A stretch of 20,091 nt of DNA from Acidobacteriota bacterium (GTDB lineage Bacteria > Acidobacteriota > Aminicenantia > Aminicenantales > Saccharicenantaceae): assembly GCA_003476685.1 (NCBI GenBank), contig DMVN01000194.1, positions 20,534 through 40,624 of the forward strand. The letters are read 5' to 3'. The position numbers were made by a program, and so were the translations under genes. Below the pieces are notes generated by a model. That model ran no database searches, was not told the origin of the DNA, and worked only from the letters and a program-made list of their open reading frames with translations. Positions 1 through 7,775 of this stretch are shown in pieces. Positions within the stretch are counted from its first letter, which is position 1; each line of letters begins with the position of its first letter.

Positions 1-2
1 CC

Positions 3-347
3 CGCCGGCTCAGCCGGGAGGTGGAAAACCTGCGGCGTCGCTACCGCGAGCCTGTAGACGAGGTTAACGGCCTGCTCGACAGGAAAGCCTTTTCCTGGGT
101 CATCTTTTTCAACCGGATGGAAGCCGGGTTGCCGCCCGGAAGCTACCTGCTGGCTCTGAATCCGCCGGCTTCCTCCTCCAGTCGGGAGTTTAAGTTGAGA
201 GTGGCCCTGGGCAGTCGGGAAGAACTGGGTCTGCTCATCAAAAACCTGCAGCTTCAGAATTTCAGCGAGATCAGAGTGCTCAATGAAAATTATCAGAACA
301 ATAAATTTCAGGTGGAGATGGTTTTAAGAGATGCCAGCCTGGAGTGA
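3..347 (+). CDS. pilN: PilN-like type IV pilus inner-membrane protein, 5' end cut by window edge
   Basis: C-terminal part of a PilN-type protein, the bitopic inner-membrane component that pairs with PilO and binds PilM through its cytoplasmic tail. The frame is open to the left edge, so the GTG at 21 is probably an internal valine and the real start lies upstream. The visible part begins in a charged, probably coiled-coil stretch. It then carries the PilN-like region in which a Lys-Ala-Phe-Ser-Trp run precedes a 'Phe-Asn-Arg-Met-Glu ... Leu-Pro-Pro-Gly' segment, followed by a beta-rich ferredoxin-like domain. The gene overlaps pilO by 17 bases. The family call rests on these residues and on the following pilO-pilP-pilQ order; sequence similarity alone would be weak because PilN proteins diverge quickly. 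Confidence 0.8.
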   Translation, partial: RRLSREVENLRRRYREPVDEVNGLLDRKAFSWVIFFNRMEAGLPPGSYLLALNPPASSSSREFKLRVALGSREELGLLIKNLQLQNFSEIRVLNENYQNNKFQVEMVLRDASLE

Positions 348-900
348 GTTCTTAAGTTCAGAAGAAAGGAAACGGCTGTCCGGGCTTGGCCTGGTTGCAG
401 CCCTGGCCGTGCTGCTGGTTATAGCTTCCCTTTTCTTCTGGAGCTACCGGCTTGACGGACTCAGAGAAGAGGCCAGGCGCCTGACCGCTGAACTGGAAAA
501 AATCAGCGCCCAGAATGAACAGGCCAGGAAAGAATTCCAGAGCTGGCAGGCAACTGAAAAGGACCTGGAGGAGATGGAAACCACTGCTTTTTACTCCGGG
601 GCTGGCGACCAGGAAGCATTCCGTCAGGACCTGAAAAACCTGTTCCAACAAGCTGGCTTGCCATTGCCCCCGATTAATTATCAGTATGATGAGACCGGAA
701 AAAAACAGTTCCGGAGGCTGGCCGCTTCTTTTGTCCTGAGGTTTTCTTACCCGTCTTTCAAGAGGTTCCTGTATCAGGTGGAAACCTGGCCCCGTCTGCT
801 CATCATCGATCAGATCAATTTCCAGAAGATTGATAATGCTTCAGGAGCCCTGGATCTGAGAATTACCCTGTCTGGTTATTACCATGAAAAAGAAAAATAA
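331..900 (+). CDS. pilO: PilO-like type IV pilus inner-membrane protein
   Basis: A 189-residue bitopic protein that should form the periplasmic PilN/PilO ring linking the inner-membrane motor to the PilP-PilQ complex. Residues about 19-42 are one hydrophobic segment after a short, charged cytoplasmic tail. Residues about 43-85 are rich in Glu, Lys, Arg, Ala and Gln and look like a coiled coil. The rest has the mixed beta/alpha pattern of the PilO ferredoxin-like domain, with a Tyr-Pro-Ser-Phe-Lys-Arg-Phe-Leu motif before the last strands. The size is close to that of usual PilO proteins. The ATG at 331 lies inside the end of pilN and the last 17 bases overlap pilP, so translation is probably coupled. 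No strong Shine-Dalgarno is visible; the nearest purine run is AAGAG just upstream. Confidence 0.85.
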   Translation: MPAWSEFLSSEERKRLSGLGLVAALAVLLVIASLFFWSYRLDGLREEARRLTAELEKISAQNEQARKEFQSWQATEKDLEEMETTAFYSGAGDQEAFRQDLKNLFQQAGLPLPPINYQYDETGKKQFRRLAASFVLRFSYPSFKRFLYQVETWPRLLIIDQINFQKIDNASGALDLRITLSGYYHEKEK

Positions 901-1408
901 AAATCAAGTAAGGATGACTGCTGGCCCGAAACTGGCGGCCTGTTTGCTGGTCGTCCTGGGCTTGCTGGCGGTGGCCGCTGAAACCAGGGCTCTGGGTCCG
1001 CAGGAAAATAAATCAGGTCAGGAAGAAATCAGGGTCTCGGCCTCGTTTATCAAGAAGCACCTGATGACCAGGTTGAAACCGGAAATGGCCAGCGTTAAGC
1101 GGGATCCATTCCGACCGGTCACGGCCGCGGGGCCGAGAATGCCGGTTCCCAGGGCAGTAGCTTTAGAAACCGAAACCCGACCGCTAAAGCCCGCCTCCAT
1201 CCTGGAAAAATTGAGCCTCAGTTGCTCCGGTTTGGTGACTTCGGGCAGTAAAAAGATGGCCCTGATTCTGGTTGATGGCCTGGCCATTACCCTGGCCGAA
1301 GGAGAAGAGCTGATTCCCGGCATCAGGCTGACCAGGATTTCTGCTGATGAGGTCATTTTCCAGGATGACCAGGGCAATTCCAGGAAGGTCCGGGTAAAGG
1401 AGAAATAG
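884..1408 (+). CDS. pilP: PilP-like pilus assembly protein
   Basis: A 174-residue exported protein that should bridge the PilN/PilO ring and the PilQ secretin. A Lys-rich N-terminus (residues 1-16) is followed by a hydrophobic stretch at about 17-33. A PilP-type Arg-Asp-Pro-Phe motif follows a linker at about residues 67-70. The C-terminal half has the small beta-sandwich pattern of PilP, with Leu-Ser-Cys-Ser-Gly-Leu-Val, a Leu-Val-Asp-Gly turn and Glu-Gly-Glu-Glu-Leu-Ile-Pro-Gly. Classical PilP is a lipoprotein. Here no cysteine follows the hydrophobic core in a lipobox position, and the Cys at residue 20 lies at its start. The protein is therefore either a soluble periplasmic form or anchored by an uncleaved helix. 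The start overlaps pilO by 17 bases; an ATG at 914 is possible but has no better ribosome binding site. Confidence 0.82.
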   Translation: MKKKNKNQVRMTAGPKLAACLLVVLGLLAVAAETRALGPQENKSGQEEIRVSASFIKKHLMTRLKPEMASVKRDPFRPVTAAGPRMPVPRAVALETETRPLKPASILEKLSLSCSGLVTSGSKKMALILVDGLAITLAEGEELIPGIRLTRISADEVIFQDDQGNSRKVRVKEK

Positions 1409-1409
1409 G

Positions 1410-3554
1410 ATGAAAAAAATAATCTGGGCCAAGATAAGGTGGCTGGGCCTGGCCCTGCTGCTGGTAAATATTCTGGCCTGCGTCTCTTTCAGCCCCGCTT
1501 ACAAGCAGGGTAATCAGGCTGAAATGAACAAGGACTATGATGAGGCCATCAAGTATTACGAGCAGGCCTTGATTCAAAACCCAAAGGAAACGGTTTACCG
1601 TCTGGCTCTGTTCCGGGCCAAGGCCGCGGCCGCCATCAACTCGGTGGAAAAGGCCAGGCAACTACTGAGCGAGGGTAAAAGAGAGGAAGCCCTCAACGCT
1701 TACAAGAAAGCCCTGTCCTACGATCCTAACAACCGGCTCATTCTGGAAGAGTACCGGAAGGTGGCCGGGTTGAAACCACCGGTTGAAGAAAAACCTAAGG
1801 AAATCGTAATCGAGCAGCCGGTAAAGCTGAAAGCCCCGGCCGAGAAGCTCAAGCTGAGGTTTACCGATGCTTCGCTCAAAGCTATCTTTCAGGCCCTGGG
1901 CCGGTTCACCGGCATCAATTTTCTGTTTGATGAGCAATTCCGCGATCTCCCGGTCAGCATTGACCTGACTGACATGACCCTGGAACAGGGTCTCAATTCT
2001 CTTTGCCTGAGCGGCCGGGCTTTTTACCGGATAATTGATGAAAAGACAGTCATCATAGTTCCGGACAATCCCCAGAAACGCAATCAGTATGAACTCAATG
2101 CCATCAAGACCATCTATCTATCCAACCTGAACGCCCAGGATGTGCAGAACGCGCTGGTCTCGATTTTGAGAACGCAGTATAAAGCTCCGACCATTATCGT
2201 TGACAAGAATCGAAATTCCATAACCATAAGAGACAACCCGAGAATCGTGGCTCTGGCTGAGAAGATGCTCCGCAGCTGGGACAAGCCCAAGGGTGAGGTG
2301 GTGATAGACCTGGAAATCATGGAAGTTTCAAGGCAAAAACTGCAGACACTGGGAACGCAGTTCGGGCAGAGTTATGCCGGCATCAGGTACACCGGGGCCG
2401 AGCTGCCGGAAAGCGGCTGGCTGCCGCTGGAGGGCATAGATTTCTCCCTGGCCGGAAATTACCAGATCACCCTGCCCTCAGTGCTGCTGCAATTCCTGGA
2501 AACCGATACAGATACTAAGATCATCGCCCAGCCGAGGTTGCGGGGAGTTGACTCCGAGCAGATTAACTACATGGTCGGTCAGAAGGTTCCCATTCCCCAG
2601 ACTACCTTTTCGCCGATTGCCGCCGGCGGCGTCAGCCAGCAGCCGATTGTTTCTTACACCTACCAGGACGTGGGCATCGAGGTCAACATCAAGCCGCGCC
2701 TTCACCAGGAAAAAGAGGTTAGCCTGGAGCTGGAGATAAAAATCACTTCGATTGGCGGCAAGGGTATCGCCGATATCCCGATAATTTCCACCCGCGAAGT
2801 TAAGAATGTCATCAGGCTCAGGGACGGAGAAACCAACCTGCTGGCCGGTTTGCTCCGGGACGAGGAAAGAAAGTCTCTCAAAGGAATCGCCGGACTGAAG
2901 AACCTGCCCATCCTGGGCAGCCTCTTTTCCAGCACTGACCGGACGGTGGAACAGACCGATGTCATCCTGACCATCACGCCGCATATTATCAGGACGATGC
3001 CACTGACCGATGAGGACGGCAAGCCGCTGTGGATAGATAATGAGGCCCTGGCCTTCAGCACAGCTCAGGCCGGAGTGCCGGAAGAAATCTTGGTCAGCGG
3101 GGAAGAAATTACGCCGGAAGCCATCGCCGAAGCCGGTGCCGGGATGAGCACCATCAGTTTTATGCCAGGGCGGGCTGAAGTTCCGGTCAAGAATACCTTC
3201 AATGTCACCCTGGAGCTAAATTCCCCGGCTGACATCACCTCTCTGTCCTTGAACCTGAGCTTCGACCCGAAGCTGCTGCGCCTGAGGGAAATTCAACGGG
3301 GCGACCTGGTAGGTCAACTGGGAGGCAGAGGTTCTTTCCTGCAGAATATCAGCCCGGGCGGAGGAGTGGCGGTGGTGGGCTTTTCCTCTCCCTCGCCGGC
3401 CACCGGGGTCAGGTCAGGCAGCCTGGCCACGCTGGTCTTCGAAACCCTGGCTGCCGGTGAGACCCGGGTGGTGATAGCTTCAGTCCAGGCCCTGGGAGTG
3501 CAGGGCCGACCGGTCAACCTGGCCGGCGGCGAGCTGGAAGTTATAATCAGATAA
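1410..3554 (+). CDS. pilQ: PilQ-like type IV pilus secretin with lipobox, TPRs and C-terminal cohesin-like domain
   Basis: A 714-residue outer-membrane secretin, the pore for the type IV pilus. In order: a signal peptide ending in Ile-Leu-Ala-Cys (Cys24), a lipobox; two TPR-like repeats at about 28-112; a charged linker; an STN-type N0 domain at about 147-218; a secretin N1-like domain at about 230-290; the secretin core at about 355-530. The core contains the Val-Gly-Gln-Lys-Val-Pro-Ile-Pro motif and the Leu-Leu-Ala-Gly-Leu-Leu-Arg-Asp-Glu / Leu-Pro-Ile-Leu-Gly-Ser-Leu-Phe pattern. After the core, residues about 580-714 resemble a cohesin-type beta-sandwich (Asn-Thr-Phe-Asn-Val, Ser-Leu-Asn-Leu-Ser-Phe-Asp-Pro). 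This is not part of textbook PilQ, which ends with the secretin core. An AAAGGAG at 1396-1402 lies 7 bases before the ATG. Only one base separates this gene from pilP. Confidence 0.9.
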   Translation: MKKIIWAKIRWLGLALLLVNILACVSFSPAYKQGNQAEMNKDYDEAIKYYEQALIQNPKETVYRLALFRAKAAAAINSVEKARQLLSEGKREEALNAYKKALSYDPNNRLILEEYRKVAGLKPPVEEKPKEIVIEQPVKLKAPAEKLKLRFTDASLKAIFQALGRFTGINFLFDEQFRDLPVSIDLTDMTLEQGLNSLCLSGRAFYRIIDEKTVIIVPDNPQKRNQYELNAIKTIYLSNLNAQDVQNALVSILRTQYKAPTIIVDKNRNSITIRDNPRIVALAEKMLRSWDKPKGEVVIDLEIMEVSRQKLQTLGTQFGQSYAGIRYTGAELPESGWLPLEGIDFSLAGNYQITLPSVLLQFLETDTDTKIIAQPRLRGVDSEQINYMVGQKVPIPQTTFSPIAAGGVSQQPIVSYTYQDVGIEVNIKPRLHQEKEVSLELEIKITSIGGKGIADIPIISTREVKNVIRLRDGETNLLAGLLRDEERKSLKGIAGLKNLPILGSLFSSTDRTVEQTDVILTITPHIIRTMPLTDEDGKPLWIDNEALAFSTAQAGVPEEILVSGEEITPEAIAEAGAGMSTISFMPGRAEVPVKNTFNVTLELNSPADITSLSLNLSFDPKLLRLREIQRGDLVGQLGGRGSFLQNISPGGGVAVVGFSSPSPATGVRSGSLATLVFETLAAGETRVVIASVQALGVQGRPVNLAGGELEVIIR

Positions 3555-3572
3555 TAACCCTTTTCGGAATAC

Positions 3573-4199
3573 TCAGCGGAATTCTTTATCCACGATGGTG
3601 AGACGTTCTGGGTATTTTATTTCGCCGAAGGGGGTCATCACCCGGGGCTGAATATCAAGGGCCAGGCGGGCAGTGCTGCCATTCTTACCGCCTATGGCCA
3701 GGGCCAGCTGGAGAAGCCGGTCCAGACCCTGGCTGCCGAAAAATTCATAAAGGTCCAGGCTGAGGCGGAGTGGAATGACAGTTTCCTGGCCGGTGCCGGG
3801 GATTTCAACCGGGCTGTCAATATCGCCATAGACTGTTGGCTGGCCATCGATCAGTAACCGGGCGGCCAGGCCGCTCAGAGTGGCCGTGGTTTTAATTTTC
3901 CCCGAAGAACCGTCGTTTGGGTTGATAGCCACCACATTCAGGACGAACTCTACAGGCAATTTCTTGGAGCCAAAAAGCTGAGCTAATTTCAATCCGTCCT
4001 GGACAGTAAAATCATTTAGGCTGGCCTTGTGGCTCAAGGGTATGCCGGCCAGAGAAAAACCTTCCACCGTCCCCAGCTTGAACTTAAGACGCTGGAGTTG
4101 AGCCAGGCTTCCGGCTAAATCTGTTAGTGAAGCGCAGCTCTGAAAAACAAGGACTGAAACCAGCAAAATAGCTATTATGACCGAAATCTTTTTTGCCAT
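3573..4199 (-). CDS. Small lipoprotein with LEA14-like (WHy-type) domain
   Basis: A 208-residue lipoprotein of unconfirmed function. The signal peptide runs to Phe-Gln-Ser-Cys (Cys22), a loose lipobox. The mature part looks like an LEA type 2 / water-stress (WHy) beta-sandwich: a Leu-Pro-Val-Glu-Phe-Val-Leu-Asn-Val strand, then the hallmark Asn-Pro-Asn at residues 93-95, then alternating hydrophobic strands (Ile-Lys-Thr-Thr-Ala-Thr-Leu, Val-Glu-Ile-Pro-Gly). Known members bind hydrophobic ligands or respond to desiccation, but no role can be read here. I chose the ATG at 4199 rather than the TTG at 4205 because AGGTGG lies 6 bases before the ATG. The gene converges with pilQ, with 18 bases between the two stop codons and no clear terminator. 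It appears to be transcribed alone. Confidence 0.75.
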   Translation of the reverse strand: MAKKISVIIAILLVSVLVFQSCASLTDLAGSLAQLQRLKFKLGTVEGFSLAGIPLSHKASLNDFTVQDGLKLAQLFGSKKLPVEFVLNVVAINPNDGSSGKIKTTATLSGLAARLLIDGQPTVYGDIDSPVEIPGTGQETVIPLRLSLDLYEFFGSQGLDRLLQLALAIGGKNGSTARLALDIQPRVMTPFGEIKYPERLTIVDKEFR

Positions 4200-4551
4200 G
4201 GGCAACCACCTTTCAATCTGGAATCATAGCCGTTATGTGAAGAATCTGTTCCAAAGTACATTTTCGTCCCGGCTAATATGAAGTAACAGGATAACCCATA
4301 TTCTCTGAGAATTAAAGGTTTTGTATAGGTTCAGGATATAAGTGATACTTTAACCCGGGATTTTTTAGCCAGCAACCGCTCTCCTGGTTGAGGTAGTTGG
4401 TCCCCAGCCTAACCTGGCGATGAGAGGAAAATTGAAAATGCTCTCAGCGGGAAGAAGATTAATGGTCAGCACCACTCGAAGCATTCTAAGGTGTCACTAA
4501 TGTATCTGGCCCAGCACCGATTTATATGATTGGAAATAATTTCTGCCGGCC

Positions 4552-4599
4552 TCCAGGTCAATCCCGTCCAGGTCAGGACAGCGTTATCTGTCCAGACAG
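4552..4599. repeat. Direct repeat pair followed by alternative hairpins
   Basis: TCCAGGTCA occurs twice with a 15-base period (4552-4560, 4567-4575). The second copy abuts an inverted repeat, GGACAG (4576-4581), CGTTAT, CTGTCC (4588-4593). A third arm, GACAG at 4595-4599, can also pair with CTGTC at 4588-4592, so two stems compete for one strand. Two tandem boxes on about one and a half helical turns plus a palindrome could be an operator, but no regulator is identified. Confidence 0.45.
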
Positions 4600-4667
4600 A
4601 GGAAGGCTTTATCCTTTGCTCCTACAGCTGGAAATTCGGCTGAACTATAAGGGGGAGCCAGCCGTTA

Positions 4668-4691
4668 CAGGAATTTTCTGCTGAATTCCTG
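4668..4691. repeat. Perfect 8-base inverted repeat
   Basis: CAGGAATT at 4668-4675 and AATTCCTG at 4684-4691 are exact inverted copies around an 8-base loop. On the plus strand it is followed by CCTCTCTTTT, so it resembles a weak intrinsic terminator for an upstream plus-strand transcript. No gene upstream on that strand is recognisable, so the role is open. Confidence 0.4.
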
Positions 4692-4762
4692 CCTCTCTTT
4701 TAAGAAAGCTCGGCCCGAGGGATGGCAATTCAGATGGCCATAGCCCGGAAAGCAGGTGAATA

Positions 4763-4771
4763 TGGTAAAAT
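4763..4771 (+). promoter_or_regulatory. Possible extended -10 promoter for the MoaD-like gene
   Basis: TGGTAAAAT at 4763-4771 matches an extended -10 (TGn followed by a TATAAT-like hexamer). The hexamer ends 49 bases before the start codon. The region 17 bases upstream (GCCCGG) is not a -35 box, so the call depends on the extended element only. Confidence 0.3.
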
Positions 4772-4820
4772 TCTTCCTGGCCCAGATAGGAGATAGCATA
4801 AGAGGCCGGAGAGAAAGACT

Positions 4821-5105
4821 ATGACCGGGGTTAAAATAAAAGTTAAGTTTTTCGCTTATTTCAGGGAAGTTTTTGGAGCCCGTGAGAAGGAGCTGGTAGT
4901 GGAGAAAGGGGCAACCCTGGCTGAGCTGTTCAAAAAGATTATTGAGACACCGCAGCAGGAAAAGGAGCTTCTGGCCGGGGGCCAGCTTAAGCTCCAGGTG
5001 GTAATCATGATTAACGGGTCAGTTGTGCCCGCGGAGGCTCTTGAATCGAGGCGGCTGGAAGACCATTCGGTGGTGGCCATCTTCCCCATGATGGGCGGCG
5101 GCTGA
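4821..5105 (+). CDS. MoaD/ThiS-family ubiquitin-fold sulfur carrier
   Basis: A 94-residue beta-grasp protein ending in Met-Met-Gly-Gly-Gly. The exposed C-terminal Gly-Gly is the site that MoaD/ThiS proteins use for adenylation and thiocarboxylation by a MoeB/ThiF-type E1 enzyme. The first strand (Val-Lys-Ile-Lys-Val-Lys-Phe-Phe-Ala-Tyr-Phe-Arg-Glu) and the Leu-Glu-Asp-His-Ser-Val-Val-Ala-Ile-Phe-Pro ending are typical of MoaD-like proteins. In the canonical pathway it would donate sulfur to molybdopterin synthase with MoaE. No moaE, moeB or other cofactor gene is nearby, so a tungsten/molybdenum cofactor role or a different sulfur-transfer role cannot be separated. A GGAG at about 4808 gives a reasonable ribosome binding site for the ATG at 4821. 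Confidence 0.85.
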   Translation: MTGVKIKVKFFAYFREVFGAREKELVVEKGATLAELFKKIIETPQQEKELLAGGQLKLQVVIMINGSVVPAEALESRRLEDHSVVAIFPMMGGG

Positions 5106-5218
5106 TCATTTTTTCCCGGCTGTTATCTTCTGAATTTCAGTCCTGGCCATTTTTAACGAGAGCGTTCAGAAGGCAGACCGGGGGCGAAGCAATTAACTTT
5201 CCTGGCCCTTTGAAACGC

Positions 5219-5260
5219 AGTCTGGAGCAGACTTCGGACTCTTTTAAGCTGTGGGCAGCT
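5219..5260 (+). terminator. Possible weak transcription terminator (two small hairpins)
   Basis: A 6-base-pair stem (AGTCTG / CAGACT, 3-base loop) at 5219-5233 and a 5-base-pair stem at 5247-5260 lie on either side of CTTTT at 5241-5245. The U-tract is short and offset from the first stem, so this is a weak intrinsic terminator at best. Confidence 0.22.
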
Positions 5261-5338
5261 CTGGTTCTGTTTTACTCTCATCCGCCTTCTCTGATTTTCC
5301 CCTTGAAAAAATTCCAGTCATGTTAAGAAGGAAAGGCT

Positions 5339-5347
5339 TGGTATGAT
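5339..5347 (+). promoter_or_regulatory. Possible extended -10 promoter for the S9 peptidase gene
   Basis: TGGTATGAT at 5339-5347 fits an extended -10 with one mismatch in TATAAT. It would give an untranslated leader of roughly 65-70 bases. No good -35 hexamer is visible 16-18 bases upstream. It shares the TGGTAnnAT form with the box before the MoaD-like gene. Confidence 0.35.
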
Positions 5348-5421
5348 GTTTGGGAAATAATAAAATCTCTTAAAGACAGACAAGTGTTTGGAGCTTTAGA
5401 TTTAACATAGAAGGAGGATAA

Positions 5422-7749
5422 ATGAAGACAGCGTTTAAGTTGTTTGGTTGCGGGTTCATTTTATTGTTGATTATCTCCCTGGTCCCGGTTGTGGGACAGG
5501 GGAAGCTTGAGGATTATGAGAGGGCCCTGGGGCTCAGGGAAAAATTTGAAAGCCTGGCCCTTAATGTGCCCGAGCGGGCAATCTGGATAGAGAAAACGCC
5601 CCGTTTCTGGTACCGGAAGACGGTCAAAGGCGGACAGGAGTTTGTGCTGGTTGACGCCGAGAAAGCCACCCGGGGGCCGGCTTTTGACCAGGAAAAACTG
5701 GCCGCCGCTCTTAACCGAGAGACCGGTGAGAAGTTCACGGCCGTGACCCTTCCTTTTAGAAGTATCAGTTTTGTGGAGAACGAAAAATTTCTTGAATTTG
5801 AGTATCGGGACTCGGTCTGGCGCTTTGACCTGGCCAGCTATGAACTCAAGAAAACCGGGCCAGCCCGCCAGCGCCAGAGAGATGGCTGGCAGGACGTTGG
5901 TGGACCCGCGGCCCAGGCGGCTTCAGCTAAGAGCAAAGCTTCGCCCGATAAGAAGTGGGAAGCCTTTATCCGGAATTATAACGTCTGGCTTAGAGCTGTT
6001 GAGACCAAAGAGGAAGTCTCGCTCAGCCGGGATGGCAACGAAGGCAATTATTACACCTTTCAGTCGCTCCTCTGGTCGCCGGATTCCAAAAAACTGGTGG
6101 CCATCAGGATCAAGCCGGGACTGCATCGCAAAATTCAATACATTGATTCTTCGCCGGCTGACCAGCTTCAGCCAAAATATTTTTCCCTTGGCTATACCAA
6201 GCCAGGAGACCCTCTGGACCTGCCCCAGCCGGTGCTGTTCCTGGTTGAAGGGCAAAAGCAGGTTGACCTCGACCATACTCTTTTCCCCAATCCCTATGAG
6301 CTTTCCAATTTTGCCTGGCGTCAGGATAGCCGGGCCTTTACTTTTGAATACAACCAGCGCGGGCACCAGGTTTATAGAGTGATTGAAGTGGATGGGACAA
6401 CCGGACAGCCCAGGGTTCTGATAAATGAAGAAAGTCCCACTTTCTTCTGTTATTCCAGCAAGAAGTTTCGTTATGACCTGGATGACGGCCGCGAAATAAT
6501 CTGGATGTCGGAGCGCGATGGCTGGAATCATCTTTACCTTTATGATGGCACAACCGGCCAGGTCAAAAACCAGATCACCAGGGGAGAATGGGTGGTGCGA
6601 AGCGTAGAGCGAGTTGATGAAGAGCGGCGGCAGGTCTGGTTTCTGGGCAGCGGGATGTATCAAGGCAAAGATCCTTATTTCCTCCACCTGTATCGGGTAA
6701 AGCTTGATGGTTCCGGGCTGGAATGTTTTACAGAAGCCGATGCCAATCACACCATTACCTTGTCTCCTGACCTTAAGTATTACGTTGACCTTTATTCACG
6801 GGTGGATATGGCCCCGGTGATGGAGCTACGCCGGGCAGCAGACAATCAAATTATAATTGAGCTGGAAAAAGCTGATATTTCCGGGCTGAGAAAGGCCGGC
6901 TGGCGGGCGCCCGAAGTTTTTGTAGCCAGGGGGCGCGACGGCCGAACCGACATCTGGGGCCTCATCATCCGGCCAACCAACTTTGACCCGAAAAAGAGAT
7001 ACCCGGTTATTGAATATATTTACGCCGGGCCGCACAGCTCCTTTGTGCCAAAAAACTTTTTTGCCTGGAACCAGATGATGTCCTTAGCCGAGCTCGGATT
7101 CATCGTGGTCCAGGTTGACGGCATGGGCACCAGCCATCGGTCAAAAGCTTTTCACGATGTCTGCTGGAAGAATCTTAAAGATGCCGGCTTTCCGGACCGG
7201 ATTCTGTGGCATAAGGCGGTGGCGGCGAAATATCCTTATTATGACTTAAGCCGGGTTGGAATTTACGGAACTTCGGCTGGTGGTCAAAACGCTATGGCCG
7301 GGCTCCTCTTTTATCCAGAATTTTATAAGGCTGGTTTGGCCGCAGCCGGCTGTCATGACAACCGGATGGACAAAATCTGGTGGAATGAACAGTGGATGGG
7401 CTGGCCCCTTGGACCTGAGTATGAGGCTTCTTCCAACGCGGTTAACGCTTATCGTTTGAAAGGAAAACTGATGCTGCTTGTTCCGGAGCTTGATACCAAC
7501 GTGGACCCGGCCACAACCTATCAGGTGGTCAATGCTCTGATTAAGGCCGGCAAGGATTTTGAGCTGGTAGTTATCCCTGGTGCTAACCACGGTTCGGGCG
7601 GTGCCTTTGGCGAGCGGAAGAGAAATGATTTCTTTGTGCGTCACCTGCTTGGAGTCCAGCCGCCCGACTGGAATGTGCTGGATAAGAAGCTGCCTGAGCC
7701 CAGGCCCTCCTTTATGCCCCGTTCCCCGGAAGAGACCTGGGACGATTAA
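5422..7749 (+). CDS. Exported S9-family serine peptidase (DPP IV-type)
   Basis: A 775-residue prolyl-oligopeptidase-family peptidase that removes dipeptides or cleaves short peptides, probably in the periplasm. Residues 1-26 form a signal peptide ending near Val-Val-Gly-Gln. The region about 60-480 shows the repeated Trp-Ser-Pro-Asp-Ser-Lys, Trp-Arg-Gln-Asp-Ser and Ser-Glu-Arg-Asp-Gly-Trp patterns of the DPP IV beta-propeller. The C-terminal alpha/beta-hydrolase domain has the nucleophile in Gly-Thr-Ser-Ala-Gly-Gly (Ser618), the acid in Leu-Asp-Thr-Asn-Val (Asp691) and the base in Ala-Asn-His-Gly (His723), so the triad is complete. The length fits the family. AAGGAGG at 5411-5417 lies 4 bases before the ATG. 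Exported S9 peptidases are common in peptide-fermenting bacteria. The gene stands alone. Confidence 0.93.
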   Translation: MKTAFKLFGCGFILLLIISLVPVVGQGKLEDYERALGLREKFESLALNVPERAIWIEKTPRFWYRKTVKGGQEFVLVDAEKATRGPAFDQEKLAAALNRETGEKFTAVTLPFRSISFVENEKFLEFEYRDSVWRFDLASYELKKTGPARQRQRDGWQDVGGPAAQAASAKSKASPDKKWEAFIRNYNVWLRAVETKEEVSLSRDGNEGNYYTFQSLLWSPDSKKLVAIRIKPGLHRKIQYIDSSPADQLQPKYFSLGYTKPGDPLDLPQPVLFLVEGQKQVDLDHTLFPNPYELSNFAWRQDSRAFTFEYNQRGHQVYRVIEVDGTTGQPRVLINEESPTFFCYSSKKFRYDLDDGREIIWMSERDGWNHLYLYDGTTGQVKNQITRGEWVVRSVERVDEERRQVWFLGSGMYQGKDPYFLHLYRVKLDGSGLECFTEADANHTITLSPDLKYYVDLYSRVDMAPVMELRRAADNQIIIELEKADISGLRKAGWRAPEVFVARGRDGRTDIWGLIIRPTNFDPKKRYPVIEYIYAGPHSSFVPKNFFAWNQMMSLAELGFIVVQVDGMGTSHRSKAFHDVCWKNLKDAGFPDRILWHKAVAAKYPYYDLSRVGIYGTSAGGQNAMAGLLFYPEFYKAGLAAAGCHDNRMDKIWWNEQWMGWPLGPEYEASSNAVNAYRLKGKLMLLVPELDTNVDPATTYQVVNALIKAGKDFELVVIPGANHGSGGAFGERKRNDFFVRHLLGVQPPDWNVLDKKLPEPRPSFMPRSPEETWDD

Positions 7750-7775
7750 TAAAGGAGGAGAGACAAACTAATTCC

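Larger units (their letters stand above)
4200..4820. other. Gene-poor region with repeats and possible regulatory structure
   Basis: About 620 bases between two divergent genes, with no convincing ORF, tRNA or known riboswitch. It is longer than expected for the compact layout elsewhere. It holds a 9-base direct repeat (TCCAGGTCA at 4552-4560 and 4567-4575) followed at once by a hairpin (GGACAG / CTGTCC, 4576-4593), a perfect 8-base inverted repeat (4668-4691) and an extended -10-like box before the MoaD-like gene. A TATGAT read on the minus strand at 4228-4223 could be a -10 for the lipoprotein gene, but no -35 matches. The stretch may be a decayed gene or an untranslated leader. Confidence 0.5.
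5106..5421. other. Intergenic region with hairpins and promoter-like box
   Basis: About 316 bases without a supported gene. Just after the MoaD-like stop is a T6 run (5109-5114), preceded only by a weak ATGAT/ATCAT stem. Farther on are two small perfect hairpins, AGTCTG-GAG-CAGACT (5219-5233) and AGCTG-TGGG-CAGCT (5247-5260), with CTTTT between them. They could end the upstream transcript. The downstream third holds a -10-like box and the strong ribosome binding site of the peptidase gene. Confidence 0.5.

Noticed and set aside
4422..4500. A 26-codon plus-strand frame in the gene-poor region
   Set aside because: No good ribosome binding site, no domain signal and only chance length.
4600..4820. 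A molybdenum-cofactor riboswitch before the MoaD-like gene
   Set aside because: The conserved core of that riboswitch was not recognisable, and the gene is not in a moa operon.
5923..6750. A 275-codon open frame antisense to the S9 peptidase propeller
   Set aside because: It is entirely inside a well-supported gene, has no family features and reads as a composition shadow.
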